A stretch of 64,000 nt of DNA from Alteromonas marina (GCF_000808575.1 NZ_JWLW01000014.1:62001-126000); one strand, 5' to 3'; positions 37,284 to 46,925 are shown, numbered from the stretch's first letter. The notes: generated by a model from the letters alone, not told the origin. Translations and numbers: made by a program.

Positions 37284-37858
37284 GCCTATTTGGCTTCAAT
37301 CGCTTAGGTTTAAGTATATCGGCGCTATTTATCTTAGCGCTTTTGATGTACATCCCTACGTGGATGGAAGAGCAGCCTGAAACTCAAGGCAGTAGCGAAA
37401 ATGACGCCTTGAAGCCAGCATATAAGGCTAAAAACCTAACGACTACGTTATACAATCAAGACGGTGAGTTGAACCACAAAGTCTTTGCAGAGTCGATGGA
37501 GCACTATGACCAGCTGGGTTTTGTTTTATTTCAACAGCCAAAGTACACCTTGTACACGGAAAACGCTTCATCACCTTGGGTTGTCACGGCACAAGAAGGA
37601 ACGCTTTATAACAATGAGCTGATTCAACTAGAAAACAGCGTTGTTATTGAAAATCAAACCAGCGATGACTTTGTCAAAAGGTTATCAACTGAATACATAC
37701 AGATAAATTTAGAAACGAAACAAATGACATCTGATCAACCCGTTGAGATACTGGGTACACAATACCTTATTTTAAGTAATGGGTTTAATGCGAACTTACG
37801 CACACAAGAATACGAGCTTTTAGATCATGTACAAACGACTTATTCCCCTAGCAACTAG
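37280..37858 (+). CDS. lptC: LptC, inner-membrane LPS export protein
   Basis: 192 residues from the ATG at 37280, matching the 191 of E. coli; longer frames would run inside kdsC. One membrane anchor (about 8-26) is followed by a periplasmic beta-jellyroll with AKNLTTTLYNQDGELNHKVFAE and a repeated beta-taco pattern. LptC receives lipopolysaccharide from LptB2FG and passes it to LptA. It overlaps kdsC by 4 bp and lptA by 32 bp, so expression is closely coupled. Confidence 0.95.
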   Translation: MSLFGFNRLGLSISALFILALLMYIPTWMEEQPETQGSSENDALKPAYKAKNLTTTLYNQDGELNHKVFAESMEHYDQLGFVLFQQPKYTLYTENASSPWVVTAQEGTLYNNELIQLENSVVIENQTSDDFVKRLSTEYIQINLETKQMTSDQPVEILGTQYLILSNGFNANLRTQEYELLDHVQTTYSPSN

Positions 37859-38372
37859 TTTTATGCTTGCCATCGCTAGTGGTGCGGTGCTTGCCAGTGA
37901 AGACGACTTTTCACAACCTATCAAAATAGGGTCGAACACCCAGTTTATTGACGGTAAAAACAAAACTGCGCTTTACAAAGAAGACGTCCTTATCACGCAA
38001 GGTTCGCTTGTCATCAAGGCTGATGAGGTCGAAGTTATCGCTACAGACGGTAGCGGACGAGAAATATTTATCGCACGAGGTAAACCTGCTAGCTATTCTC
38101 AATCGCTTGAGGACGGTACGCCAGTGTCAGCAAAGGCCAATGAGATACGCTATGAAGTTGTTAATCGTACCATCTCTCTGGCAGGCAGCGCTGAGCTACA
38201 GCAGGACACCAGTAAAGTGCAAGGCGACAAGATTACCTTTGATATGATTACCGAGCAATTACTTGCAACCGGTGGAGCGGGTAAAAATGGCGAAGGCCGG
38301 GTAACTACGGTATTTACGCCGGAAACTATTCGCAAAACATCGTCAAAGAAAGATAACAAGGACAATGAATAG
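37827..38372 (+). CDS. lptA: LptA, periplasmic LPS bridge protein
   Basis: 181 residues: signal peptide (cleavage near VLASED, residue 24) and an OstA-like beta-jellyroll ([43 protein letters not shown]). LptA oligomers form the bridge along which lipopolysaccharide slides to LptD-LptE. The tail is lysine- and asparagine-rich. The long 32-bp overlap with lptC is seen directly; the ATG start is fixed by the signal peptide. Confidence 0.96.
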   Translation: MYKRLIPLATSFMLAIASGAVLASEDDFSQPIKIGSNTQFIDGKNKTALYKEDVLITQGSLVIKADEVEVIATDGSGREIFIARGKPASYSQSLEDGTPVSAKANEIRYEVVNRTISLAGSAELQQDTSKVQGDKITFDMITEQLLATGGAGKNGEGRVTTVFTPETIRKTSSKKDNKDNE

Positions 38373-38374
38373 CA

Positions 38375-39100
38375 ATGGCTACTTTGAGTGCTAAAAACCT
38401 TGCTAAAGCCTACAAGTCACGACAGGTTGTTCGCGATGTGAGTCTTTCTGTCTCAACGGGTCAAATAGTCGGCCTTCTTGGGCCTAATGGCGCTGGTAAG
38501 ACCACTACATTTTATATGATTGTCGGCTTGGTAAACCTAGATAAAGGCAAGATTGAGATTGACGACAACGAACTCACTCACCAACCAATGCACGAGCGTG
38601 CACGCCGCGGAATTGGCTACCTTCCACAGGAAGCATCAATTTTTAGAAAGCTTACGGTACATGAAAATATCATGGCTATTTTACAAACCCGTAAAGATTT
38701 AAATTCACAGCAGCAAGAAGAAGAAGCTGACGCCCTACTTGATGAATTTAATATCAACCATATACGTAATAGTACTGGGATGAGTTTGTCAGGGGGCGAG
38801 CGCCGTCGTGTTGAAATTGCACGCGCTTTGGCCGCAAAACCACAATTTATTTTGTTAGACGAACCATTTGCTGGTGTTGACCCAATATCAGTTAATGATA
38901 TAAAGAAGATAATACAACATCTTCGGGATAGGGGCATTGGTATCCTTATCACAGACCATAACGTACGCGAAACATTGGATGTTTGCGAGAAAGCGTACAT
39001 TGTGAGTCATGGCGAGCTTATTGCGCAAGGAACGGCGGAACAGGTTTTAAGTAATCAAAAAGTAAGGGATGTATACCTAGGCGAACAATTCAGGCTATAG
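38375..39100 (+). CDS. lptB: LptB, ATPase of the LPS exporter
   Basis: 241 residues. Walker A is GPNGAGKTT (36-44), the signature is [16 protein letters not shown], Walker B is [15 protein letters not shown] and the switch is ITDHNVRE. LptB2 with LptF and LptG extracts lipopolysaccharide from the inner membrane. It starts 2 bp after the lptA stop, and rpoN follows, the usual order. Confidence 0.98.
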   Translation: MATLSAKNLAKAYKSRQVVRDVSLSVSTGQIVGLLGPNGAGKTTTFYMIVGLVNLDKGKIEIDDNELTHQPMHERARRGIGYLPQEASIFRKLTVHENIMAILQTRKDLNSQQQEEEADALLDEFNINHIRNSTGMSLSGGERRRVEIARALAAKPQFILLDEPFAGVDPISVNDIKKIIQHLRDRGIGILITDHNVRETLDVCEKAYIVSHGELIAQGTAEQVLSNQKVRDVYLGEQFRL

Positions 39101-39173
39101 TTAGTGTAACCGAATTGTCATTTTTCAGTTTAGCTCTGGTATATTTAATTTAGAGCATTTAAATAAGACGTAG

Positions 39174-40655
39174 ATGAAACCATCTTTACAGCTAAAATTT
39201 AGCCAACAACTTACCATGACACCACAGCTTCAGCAGGCAATTAAACTGCTGCAGCTTTCTACGCTTGATCTCCAGCAAGAGATACAAGAAGCACTCGATT
39301 CAAATCCACTATTGGAAGTGGAAGAAGGCAATGACGAGCCACAGCTAGAAAAGAACAATATCGACAACGATGACAGCGGCTCTGAGGCCACTGCTTCTGC
39401 GTCTAGTGACACGTTAGAAGCGGGTGATGCATTAGAGAAAAATGACCTTCCCGACGAGCTACCTATCGATAGCACGTGGGATGAATATTACTCAGCTTCA
39501 TCTGCGCCAGCGCCAGGCCCGTCTAATGACGACGAGCAAATCTTTCAAGGCGAAACCACTGAAGATATTCAAGAACATCTTCTTTGGCAAATGCGCCTTA
39601 CTCACTTTTCAGACACTGACCGCGCAATTGCTACTGCTATCATCGACTCTATAGACGAATCCGGTTATCTAACCGTTACCCTTGAGGATATTTTAGAAGC
39701 AGTAAATGACGACGACTTAGAAGAGCCAATAGAGATGGACGAAATAGAGTGCGTACTTAAACGCATTCAGATGTTTGACCCCATTGGCTCAGGTTCCCGA
39801 ACGCCTCAAGAATGCCTTATGGTGCAGTTACGTCAGTTTTCAGACGATACACCGTGGCTTGCTGAAGCAAAGCAACTGATTGAAGAGTACTCTGACTTAC
39901 TGAGCAGCAAAGACTATCGTACGCTTATGCGTAAAAGCCGATTGAAAGAAGATCAGCTACGCGAGGCAATGCGTTTACTGCAAACCTTGAATCCTCGCCC
40001 AGGTAGTGCTTTAGTTACTAAAGAGCCTGAGTACGTTATTCCTGATGTCTCAGTAACCAAGAAAAATGGCCGTTGGGTGGTTGAGCTGAACCCCGACAGT
40101 CTGCCTAAATTAAGCGTTAATCAACAATACGCTGCAATGAGTCGCCGTGCCAAGAATAGTAGCGATTCACAATTCATCCGCTCACACATGCAAGAGGCTA
40201 AGTGGTTCATAAAGAGCCTTGAATCTCGTAACGAAACCTTAATGAAGGTTGCAAACTGCATTGTGCAGCAGCAAATGGGCTTTTTTGAGCACGGCCCGGA
40301 AATGATGAAACCAATGGTGCTAAATGATGTCGCAGAAATGGTAGATATGCACGAATCCACTATTTCGCGAGTGACAACGCAAAAGTACATGCATACGCCA
40401 CGTGGAATCTTCGAATTGAAGTATTTCTTCTCAAGCCACGTTGCAACAGAGTCTGGTGGTGAATGTTCATCTACAGCGATTCGTGCATTGATCAAGAAAT
40501 TAGTGGCTGCGGAAAATCCTAGTAAGCCGCTAAGTGATAGCAAGATTGCTTCATTGTTGGCCGAACAAGGCATTAAAGTTGCCCGGCGAACAATAGCAAA
40601 GTACCGGGAATCGTTGTCGATCCCGCCGTCGAACCAACGCAAAAGCCTTATTTAA
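39174..40655 (+). CDS. rpoN: RNA polymerase sigma-54 factor
   Basis: 493 residues. Region I is glutamine-rich ([23 protein letters not shown]) and binds enhancer activators; region II is acidic (about 50-125). The core-binding and DNA-binding parts follow, ending with the RpoN box [12 protein letters not shown] near 470-481. Sigma-54 directs transcription from -24/-12 promoters with AAA+ activators, covering nitrogen and motility genes. It follows lptB by 73 bp and precedes hpf, ptsN, rapZ and npr, the standard cluster. Confidence 0.98.
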   Translation: MKPSLQLKFSQQLTMTPQLQQAIKLLQLSTLDLQQEIQEALDSNPLLEVEEGNDEPQLEKNNIDNDDSGSEATASASSDTLEAGDALEKNDLPDELPIDSTWDEYYSASSAPAPGPSNDDEQIFQGETTEDIQEHLLWQMRLTHFSDTDRAIATAIIDSIDESGYLTVTLEDILEAVNDDDLEEPIEMDEIECVLKRIQMFDPIGSGSRTPQECLMVQLRQFSDDTPWLAEAKQLIEEYSDLLSSKDYRTLMRKSRLKEDQLREAMRLLQTLNPRPGSALVTKEPEYVIPDVSVTKKNGRWVVELNPDSLPKLSVNQQYAAMSRRAKNSSDSQFIRSHMQEAKWFIKSLESRNETLMKVANCIVQQQMGFFEHGPEMMKPMVLNDVAEMVDMHESTISRVTTQKYMHTPRGIFELKYFFSSHVATESGGECSSTAIRALIKKLVAAENPSKPLSDSKIASLLAEQGIKVARRTIAKYRESLSIPPSNQRKSLI

Positions 40656-40685
40656 TCGGGCTTAATAATATAAGGAAGACGAAAT

Positions 40686-40973
40686 ATGCAAATCAACCTT
40701 ACTGGTCATCATGTCGAAATCACCGACTCTTTGCGTAATTATGTCGATACGAAGTTCAGCAAACTTGAACGTCACTTTGATCACATTTCTAATGTGCATG
40801 TCATCCTGAACGTTGAAAAATTAAATCAAAAAGCCGAAGCGACCGTTCATTTAAGTGGCGCTGAAGTATTCGCATCCTCAGAAAATACCGACATGTATGC
40901 GGCGATTGACAGCATGGTTGATAAACTCGACCGGCAGGTAATCAAGCATAAGGAAAAACTGAAAAAACATTAG
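40686..40973 (+). CDS. hpf: Short ribosome hibernation factor HPF
   Basis: 95 residues, the short HPF/YhbH form without the C-terminal dimerisation domain: MQINLTGHHVEITDSLRNYV, FDHISNVHVILNVEK, and the basic C-terminal KHKEKLKKH. HPF binds the 30S decoding region and promotes formation of inactive 100S ribosomes in stationary phase together with RMF. AAGGAAG precedes the ATG. It is placed directly after rpoN, as in other Gammaproteobacteria. Confidence 0.96.
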   Translation: MQINLTGHHVEITDSLRNYVDTKFSKLERHFDHISNVHVILNVEKLNQKAEATVHLSGAEVFASSENTDMYAAIDSMVDKLDRQVIKHKEKLKKH

Positions 40974-40986
40974 TAGTTAATTAAGC

Positions 40987-41430
40987 ATGGATATACAAGC
41001 CATCGTAAGTCTGGACCGCACCGAGTGTGCGGTTCAGTGTAATAGTAAAAAGCGAATTCTTGAGATCATCGCTGATATCGCTGCCAAGCAAAACGAAAAC
41101 ATTGACCAGGCAACGGTACTTAATAGCTTAATGGCTCGAGAACGTATGGGTAGTACAGGCATTGGTAATGGCATCGCTCTGCCCCACGGACGCCTGCCGG
41201 GCCTTGAGAAAGTGATTGCCATTGTTGTAACCAGCACGCCAGCTATCGACTTTGACGCCCTTGACGAAAAACCTGTAGACATCTTTTTTGCACTGCTTGT
41301 TCCCGAGGAACAAACCGAAGGACACCTTCAAACGCTGGCTACCGTGGCGGGTAAACTTAGCGACAAAGAAACGATTAAGGCAATACGTCGCGCAACAACG
41401 AGCGACGATATTCTAACTGCATTAAGTTAA
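40987..41430 (+). CDS. ptsN: Nitrogen-PTS enzyme IIA (EIIA-Ntr)
   Basis: 147 residues, PTS EIIA type-2 fold. The phosphorylated histidine is His67 in GIGNGIALPHGRLPG. EIIA-Ntr receives phosphate from NPr and regulates potassium transport, phosphate signalling and stress responses rather than carrying sugar. It lies 13 bp after hpf; rapZ and npr follow, completing the nitrogen-PTS group except ptsP, which is elsewhere. Confidence 0.97.
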   Translation: MDIQAIVSLDRTECAVQCNSKKRILEIIADIAAKQNENIDQATVLNSLMARERMGSTGIGNGIALPHGRLPGLEKVIAIVVTSTPAIDFDALDEKPVDIFFALLVPEEQTEGHLQTLATVAGKLSDKETIKAIRRATTSDDILTALS

Positions 41431-41438
41431 TCGTTGTG

Positions 41439-41462
41439 CGCCTAAGTATTGATAGTTAGGCG
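41439..41462 (+). other. Hairpin between ptsN and rapZ
   Basis: CGCCTAA (41439-41445) pairs with TTAGGCG (41456-41462) around a 10-base loop, 8 bp after the ptsN stop. The following sequence, TGTTATTC, is a poor T run, so partial termination or RNA processing is more likely than full termination. Confidence 0.35.
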
Positions 41463-41514
41463 TGTTATTCGACAACGAGTATGCGATAAAACCAGAGTAT
41501 TAGGGAGAAATTAG

Positions 41515-42360
41515 GTGAAGCTGATCATTATCAGTGGTCGTTCGGGTTCTGGTAAGTCTGTCGCACTTCGCGCATTGGAAGATTTAGGTTATTACTGTGT
41601 TGATAATATCCCGGTAAACTTACTTCCCACCTTAACCCATACAGTTGTTGACGAATACGATCAGGTAGCGGTAAGTATTGATGTTCGCAATTTGCCTAAG
41701 AACCCTGACGACTTGGTCGAAATTCTAGATTACTTACCTTCTTCGTGGTCGATGACTATCGTTTACATTGACGCGAGCGATGATGTACTGGTTAAGCGTT
41801 TTAGCGAAACACGTCGTCTTCACCCTCTCGCCAAGCTTAATAAATCGCTTTCAGAAGCCATCAAAGCCGAATCAGCTCTACTTGCGCCTATTGCTGAACG
41901 CGCAGATTTATATTTAGATACAGATAAGCTTACCATTCACCAACTGGCAGAGTTAATTCGAGAGCGTATCTTGGGTAAGAAAAGCTCACGCCTTGTGCTT
42001 GTTTTTGAGTCGTTTGGCTTTAAGCACGGTATTCCTAAAGATGCGGATTACGTTTTTGATGCCCGCTTTTTACCTAACCCCCACTGGGAGCCCGATCTTA
42101 AACATCTGACCGGTTTAGACGCACCGGTGGAGGTATTTTTGGGCTCGCAACCCGTAGTTACGAAGTTTATTTGGCAGATTCAAAACTTAATGACCACATG
42201 GCTTCCCCATTTAGAGCGCAATAACAGAAGTTACGTAACCGTAGCGATTGGCTGCACTGGCGGCCAACACCGCTCGGTTTATATCGCACAGACCCTGTCG
42301 AAAACCTTCAGTGAAATACACCCTGATGTTCAAATTCGCCATAGAGAGCTGAATCAGTAA
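41515..42360 (+). CDS. rapZ: RNase adapter protein RapZ
   Basis: 281 residues. Walker A is GRSGSGKS (8-15), and the C-terminal half has IGCTGGQHRSVYIAQ, the conserved metabolite-binding motif. In E. coli RapZ binds glucosamine-6-phosphate and the sRNA GlmZ and guides RNase E, controlling GlmS synthesis and hence cell-wall and lipopolysaccharide precursors. GTG start at 41515 with AGGGAG 7 bp upstream. Its stop overlaps the npr start by 1 bp. Confidence 0.96.
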   Translation: MKLIIISGRSGSGKSVALRALEDLGYYCVDNIPVNLLPTLTHTVVDEYDQVAVSIDVRNLPKNPDDLVEILDYLPSSWSMTIVYIDASDDVLVKRFSETRRLHPLAKLNKSLSEAIKAESALLAPIAERADLYLDTDKLTIHQLAELIRERILGKKSSRLVLVFESFGFKHGIPKDADYVFDARFLPNPHWEPDLKHLTGLDAPVEVFLGSQPVVTKFIWQIQNLMTTWLPHLERNNRSYVTVAIGCTGGQHRSVYIAQTLSKTFSEIHPDVQIRHRELNQ

Positions 42361-42632
42361 TGACTATTCAAAAAACGCTAACTATCGTCAATAAGTTAGG
42401 GTTGCATGCAAGAGCGGCGACCCAACTGGTTAAACTGGCGAATCAATTCGACGCTAAAATCATCTTAAAAAAAGGCGATAAGGAAGCAGACGCAAGCAGT
42501 GTATTGGGATTAATGATGCTTGAAAGCCATCAAGGTGAACAGGTAGATGTAATTGTGGACGGCAGTGATGCTGTTGATGCACTTGCAGCTATTGAAGAAC
42601 TTATTGAGGGAAGATTTAACGAAGACGAATAG
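42360..42632 (+). CDS. ptsO: Phosphocarrier protein NPr
   Basis: 90 residues, HPr-like. The active histidine is His16 in LGLHARAATQLVKLA, and the regulatory-site region reads ASSVLGLMML. NPr passes phosphate from EI-Ntr (PtsP) to EIIA-Ntr. The start overlaps the rapZ stop (TAATG), so it is translationally coupled. It ends the rpoN-hpf-ptsN-rapZ-ptsO group. Confidence 0.96.
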   Translation: MTIQKTLTIVNKLGLHARAATQLVKLANQFDAKIILKKGDKEADASSVLGLMMLESHQGEQVDVIVDGSDAVDALAAIEELIEGRFNEDE

Positions 42633-42705
42633 TCTTATTTGCCCAATCCATTGACCAATTAATCAACACTTAGCGCAGTTATCTTAAAATCCTGCGCAAA
42701 ACCTA

Positions 42706-42738
42706 CGCAATTATCATGACAGACTCATCATAATTGCG
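42706..42738. promoter_or_regulatory. 14-bp dyad upstream of mgtE
   Basis: CGCAATTATCATGA (42706-42719) and TCATCATAATTGCG (42725-42738) are inverted arms with one mismatch around 5 bp. It lies 68 bp before the mgtE start with no T run after it. It may be a regulator's operator or a leader hairpin. Nothing in the sequence identifies the regulator. Confidence 0.4.
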
Positions 42739-42806
42739 ATATTCTACGCCCACTTAGGCTCTATGGCCTGCATTGTTCATCTTTTAGCTTGTAGGAATAA
42801 CGCCTT

Positions 42807-44165
42807 ATGGCAGAAGCGCTTGTTTCTAAATACGTACAAACTCAGTTACGCGCACTCAACGCTGCGTTGACCAACGGTCAATTCGTATCTGTACGTAAGC
42901 TTCTGCTTGAATTACCACCTTCAGACGTCGCCCACATTCTTGAATCTAGCCCTAGCAGAACCCGTGACGAATTATGGGAGCTCATTGATGGTGACTTTCA
43001 CGGCGACATTTTAGAAGAACTTTCTGACGATGTTCGAAACGGTATCATTACAAAGATGCTTCCCGCTAATGTGGTTGACGCACTTGAAGAGATGGATACC
43101 GATGACTTAGCAGAGACGCTAAGCAGTCTTCCAGAGCCAGTACTGGCCGATATTCTAGATTCGATGGATGCACAAGATCGCGTGCGCGCGGAGCAAGCGC
43201 TGTCTTACGGTGAAGAAACCGCTGGTTTCATCATGAACACCGACACCATCACATTACGTCCTGATGTGACCATTGACGTGGTTTTGCGCTATATCCGTTT
43301 AAAAGGCGAGCTGCCAGAGAATACGGATACTTTTTACGTAGTAAATCGAACTGACAACCTTGTTGGTATTGTTCCAGTTACCCGTTTACTCACCGCAGAT
43401 ACCGACGATAGAGTGTCTGACGTTATGGACGAGGAATCTGAAGCGATTCCTGTGAATATGCCCGACGATGAAGTGGCAAGCCTGTTCGAGCGATACAATT
43501 GGCTTTCAGCACCTGTTGTAGATGAAAACCATCGCTTAGTGGGGCGAATTACCATTGACGACGTGGTTGACATTATTCGTGAAGACGCCGAGCACTCGAT
43601 GATGAGTATGGCGGGTCTTGATGACGACGAAGATACCTTTGCTCCGGTTATGCAAAGTACTAAACGCCGCTCCGTGTGGCTGGCCGTTAACTTGGTCACT
43701 GCGCTGATGGCTGCTATGGTGAGTGATTTATTTGAAGCAACGCTCAGCCAACTAGCTGTGTTAGCTATTTTAAATACCATCGTGCCGAGTATGGGAGGCG
43801 TGGCTGGTAACCAAACGCTGACCCTGGTTATTCGCGGTATGGCACTAGGCCATGTAAATGCCAGTAACTCACGATGGCTTATCAGTAAAGAAATATCCAT
43901 CGGCTTTTTAAACGGTGCCATTTGGGCGGTGCTTATTGCCTCTGTCATTGCGTTATGGAAACAAGATTACATGCTGGGCGTAATTATTGCCTTTGCCATG
44001 ATGGTAAACATGATTGCGGCTGCTTTAGCGGGTGCAACCTTACCTATGATCATGAAGCGTCTTAAGATAGACCCTGCGCTAGCTGGCAGTGTTATCTTAA
44101 CTACGATAACCGATGTAGTGGGTATTTTTGCTTTCTTAGGTACTGCGACGCTGTTTCTAATTTAA
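42807..44165 (+). CDS. mgtE: Magnesium transporter MgtE
   Basis: 452 residues in the MgtE order: N-terminal superhelical domain (about 1-130, ending LADILDSMDAQDRVRAEQAL), tandem CBS domains (about 140-260), a plug helix, then five membrane segments with PSMGGVAGNQTLTLVIRGMALG lining the pore. MgtE is a Mg2+-gated channel that closes when cytoplasmic Mg2+ binds the N and CBS domains. AGGAAT precedes the ATG. It is a single-gene unit facing the response-regulator gene on the other strand. Confidence 0.97.
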   Translation: MAEALVSKYVQTQLRALNAALTNGQFVSVRKLLLELPPSDVAHILESSPSRTRDELWELIDGDFHGDILEELSDDVRNGIITKMLPANVVDALEEMDTDDLAETLSSLPEPVLADILDSMDAQDRVRAEQALSYGEETAGFIMNTDTITLRPDVTIDVVLRYIRLKGELPENTDTFYVVNRTDNLVGIVPVTRLLTADTDDRVSDVMDEESEAIPVNMPDDEVASLFERYNWLSAPVVDENHRLVGRITIDDVVDIIREDAEHSMMSMAGLDDDEDTFAPVMQSTKRRSVWLAVNLVTALMAAMVSDLFEATLSQLAVLAILNTIVPSMGGVAGNQTLTLVIRGMALGHVNASNSRWLISKEISIGFLNGAIWAVLIASVIALWKQDYMLGVIIAFAMMVNMIAAALAGATLPMIMKRLKIDPALAGSVILTTITDVVGIFAFLGTATLFLI

Positions 44166-44181
44166 GTTAATTTTGAACTCT

Positions 44182-44199
44182 CATGCCTGATAGGGCATG
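44182..44199. other. Short hairpin between converging mgtE and regulator genes
   Basis: CATGCC (44182-44187) pairs with GGCATG (44194-44199). It lies between the two stops. No T run follows on either strand, so termination would be weak. Confidence 0.3.
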
Positions 44200-44216
44200 G
44201 GTGAGCTAAACAACAC

Positions 44217-44969
44217 TCATGCAATAAGCGCTTTCGCTATGTATCCATTGACGTTCAGCTTGTAACCCACACCCCAGACGGTTTCTACTAGCTGTCCACC
44301 ATTTTCAATACTGTTGATTTTATCAAGCTTAGTGCGTAACCGATTTATATGGGTATTCACCGTGTGCTCGTAGCCTTCGTGGTTATAGCCCCACACCTCA
44401 CTGAGCAATTGATTGCGAGAAAAAACTTGGTTTGGATGACGACAAAAATAATCCAGTAGCGCAAACTCCCTAGCCGTTAGCGTTAGCACTTGGCCATTTA
44501 AGGTTACGCTATGAAATCGCTGGTCGACTTTAAGGGGTCCTATTTCGATGCGCTCTTCACTACCTTGAGATGGTCTTACATGTTCTTGGCTAGGCATACT
44601 CCTACGCATATGGGAGCGAATACGGGCAGTAAACATGCGTGCATCAAATGGCCCTGATAGATAATCATCTACGCCTACTTCATAGTAGTTTGCTTCATCT
44701 ACCTCTTCGTCGGCCACATCGTCTGCCATCGCGTCACTTTCCACCGCCATCACCCAACTTTCTGGGTTCGTCTCAACAAGGCCTTTTATACGATTAAGGC
44801 AGATAATATCTCTATGCGACTCAACAATAATAAGCGAATAATGTTGCGCCTTAAGCAAAGACTCTGCGGATTGAAAATTAGAAACTGCGTCGTAAAGAAA
44901 GCTATGCTTACTTAAGCATTGCGATATGTTCTGTTGAAACATATTTCCACTGTAGATGATAAGGATCAT
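44217..44969 (-). CDS. OmpR-family regulator with degenerate receiver
   Basis: 250 residues. The C-terminal winged helix is standard (LTAREFALLDYFCRHPNQVFSRNQLL, then NTHINRLRTKLDK and VWGVGYKL). The N-terminal receiver is not: the first strand MILIIYSGN lacks the acidic pair, the phosphoacceptor position holds Glu50 in LIIVESHRD, and the usual lysine of the KPF motif is Gly106 in YLSGPF. An acidic insertion (about 80-95) precedes it. Control by ordinary phosphorylation is therefore unlikely, and no kinase is adjacent. GGAG precedes the ATG. It is divergent from the two spondin-domain genes, its likely targets by position. Confidence 0.88.
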   Translation of the reverse strand: MILIIYSGNMFQQNISQCLSKHSFLYDAVSNFQSAESLLKAQHYSLIIVESHRDIICLNRIKGLVETNPESWVMAVESDAMADDVADEEVDEANYYEVGVDDYLSGPFDARMFTARIRSHMRRSMPSQEHVRPSQGSEERIEIGPLKVDQRFHSVTLNGQVLTLTAREFALLDYFCRHPNQVFSRNQLLSEVWGYNHEGYEHTVNTHINRLRTKLDKINSIENGGQLVETVWGVGYKLNVNGYIAKALIA

Positions 44970-45191
44970 ATCTCGCTCCTAATTCGCCAATAAAAAACAA
45001 GACCAGTGCGTTCGTGGTTTTCTTTCACAGTGATTACAATTTTTTTATAAAAAATATAAATTCAGAATTTATAACAGCATTGTTATTTATTGAGACGAAT
45101 CTGTGTGCGTTTTGTGAAAGTTCTGTGATGAATTGGACATTTTACTGCCCTAAATTTTTATACGATTTAAGCCATAAATAAGGACAATAAA

Positions 45192-46007
45192 ATGAAATTC
45201 ACTAAACTTGCTAGCGCAACGCTTTTGTCGCTAGCAGCAGTATCAGTAAGCCAAGCTGTCACTTTAGACATTGAAATTACCAACCTGACTCAGGCGCAGA
45301 GTTTTACGCCGCGCTTAGTCATAGCTCACGATGACACCGTCGATGCCTTTGAAGTTGGGCAACCTGCGTCATCAGCTCTAGCGTGGTTAGCTGAAGCGGG
45401 TGTTATTGACGACGAACAAAATGCTGATTCAAGCGGCGCAAACTTTGAAGCGTTACTCGGCCCTGTTGATACCGACAATGGTTCAAATACGTGGCACCGT
45501 TTTGGCGGACTTCTCGCGCCGAAAGCTACGTTAAGCTATCCCTTCGATACTATGGACAAGCCATATCTTTCGCTACTTTCCATGCTAATACCTACTAACG
45601 ACGCTTTTGTTGGTATGGACAGTATTGAAATTCCAACCGAGCCGGGTACCTACACTTATTACCTTAATGCATACGATGCCGGTACTGAGCTTAACGATGA
45701 ACTAAATAGTGCCCGTACAGATGTTGTTGAAGCTGGAACTGGAAATACGCTGGGTGGATATGGCGTACCGGGTGTTGCCGGTGGCGGCGCTCCAACTCGT
45801 ATTGTTGATTTGGGTACAGGTGGCACGGGTGTGGGTGCACAAATCGTTAATGGCGAAATTGAAGATGGTGAAGATGGCCCAGTACACATCCACCGCAATG
45901 CGCTTGGTGATACTGATAGCGCCGCTGGTGCAAGTGATCTGGACTCTACCGTACACCGTTGGTTGAACCCAGTAGCACGTATAGTTATTACTGTTCCTGC
46001 ATCTTAA
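45192..46007 (+). CDS. Secreted spondin-domain protein
   Basis: 271 residues with a signal peptide (cleavage near VSQAV, residue 22). The mature protein fits the Spondin_N domain of bacterial secreted proteins: VTLDIEITNLTQAQSFTPRLV, then LLSMLIPTNDAFVGMDSIEIP and TYYLNAYDAGTELNDE. The C-terminal part is glycine-rich, with VHRWLNPVARIVITV. No function is established for bacterial spondin proteins. AAGGA precedes the ATG. It lies 12 bp upstream of a lipoprotein with the same domain; they are probably a duplicated pair in one operon. Confidence 0.85.
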   Translation: MKFTKLASATLLSLAAVSVSQAVTLDIEITNLTQAQSFTPRLVIAHDDTVDAFEVGQPASSALAWLAEAGVIDDEQNADSSGANFEALLGPVDTDNGSNTWHRFGGLLAPKATLSYPFDTMDKPYLSLLSMLIPTNDAFVGMDSIEIPTEPGTYTYYLNAYDAGTELNDELNSARTDVVEAGTGNTLGGYGVPGVAGGGAPTRIVDLGTGGTGVGAQIVNGEIEDGEDGPVHIHRNALGDTDSAAGASDLDSTVHRWLNPVARIVITVPAS

Positions 46008-46019
46008 GGAGCCAATACG

Positions 46020-46868
46020 ATGAATAATCCAATAATTAAACTCAGTACATTATTGATGCTTTCAGCGCTTCTTGCTGCCTGCGGCGACGATGGTGATACA
46101 GGCCCTCAAGGACCAGCTGGTCCGCAGGGGGAAGCAGGTACTGACGGACAAGATGGTACGGATGGTCAAGACGGTTCGGACGGACAAGACGGTATTAACG
46201 GTAATTCTGCGGTTTATACCGTACAAATTACCAACTTAACCTACTCTCAACCCTTTTCACCTGCCGCTGTCATATTGCATGAGTCAGGCTTCCATTCATT
46301 TAATGAAGGCGAGCCAGCCAGCATGGGCATTGAAATAATGGCTGAAGGCGGTGACCCGTCTATGGTCATTACTGAAGCCATGGACTCCACGGACTTTTTG
46401 GATGCGCAAAACTCTGGGGGCATATTGGGTCCTCGCTCAATGGGCGCAGAACTAACTCTTGTAGTTCCAGAACTCGATTCTGACGACCTTCGCCTTACGG
46501 TAACGACCATGCTGGTCAACACCAACGACGCATTCACCGGCTTAAACGCTGCGAATGTAAGCAACATGGCGGTTGGTGATATAAAAACGTTCATGACAGT
46601 GACTTGGGATGCGGGTACAGAAGCAAATACAGAAACAGCTGCTACTATGCCAGGCCCTGCCGCTAGTGCAGCGGGTGGCGGCGGAGAAGCTGCGGGCTAT
46701 GATGTGGTAAGGGGTGATCTTGCCGATGCAGTAAGACTTCACCAAGGTGTAGTCACTAGTGCAAACGCTGACGATCCAAGCCGTGAGGGTCTATCCACAT
46801 CGGTACTAACCGAGGCCCATCGCTTTGATTTCCCAACGAGCCGCGTGGTGATAACCCGAACCCGTTAA
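46020..46868 (+). CDS. Spondin-domain lipoprotein with collagen-like stalk
   Basis: 282 residues. A lipoprotein signal ends LLAAC, with Cys21 as the lipidated residue. Immediately after come 14 Gly-X-Y triplets (residues 22-63), mostly GTD, GQD, GSD and GPQ, a collagen-like stalk rich in aspartate. Then follows a Spondin_N domain with YTVQITNLTYSQPFSPAAVI and TMLVNTNDAFTGLNAAN, closely parallel to the preceding protein. The layout suggests a surface or periplasmic protein held off the membrane on a triple-helical stalk. AAGGAG precedes the ATG; a terminator follows. Confidence 0.88.
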   Translation: MNNPIIKLSTLLMLSALLAACGDDGDTGPQGPAGPQGEAGTDGQDGTDGQDGSDGQDGINGNSAVYTVQITNLTYSQPFSPAAVILHESGFHSFNEGEPASMGIEIMAEGGDPSMVITEAMDSTDFLDAQNSGGILGPRSMGAELTLVVPELDSDDLRLTVTTMLVNTNDAFTGLNAANVSNMAVGDIKTFMTVTWDAGTEANTETAATMPGPAASAAGGGGEAAGYDVVRGDLADAVRLHQGVVTSANADDPSREGLSTSVLTEAHRFDFPTSRVVITRTR

Positions 46869-46896
46869 ATGGTCGAACGCAGTACACGTGAAAGCG

Positions 46897-46925
46897 CCCT
46901 ATTACACAGGTAATGGGGTGTTTTT
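46897..46925 (+). terminator. Terminator of the spondin operon
   Basis: CCCTATTAC (46897-46905) pairs with GTAATGGGG (46910-46918) through one T-G wobble and a 4-base loop, followed by TGTTTTT. It lies 29 bp after the lipoprotein stop. Confidence 0.8.
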
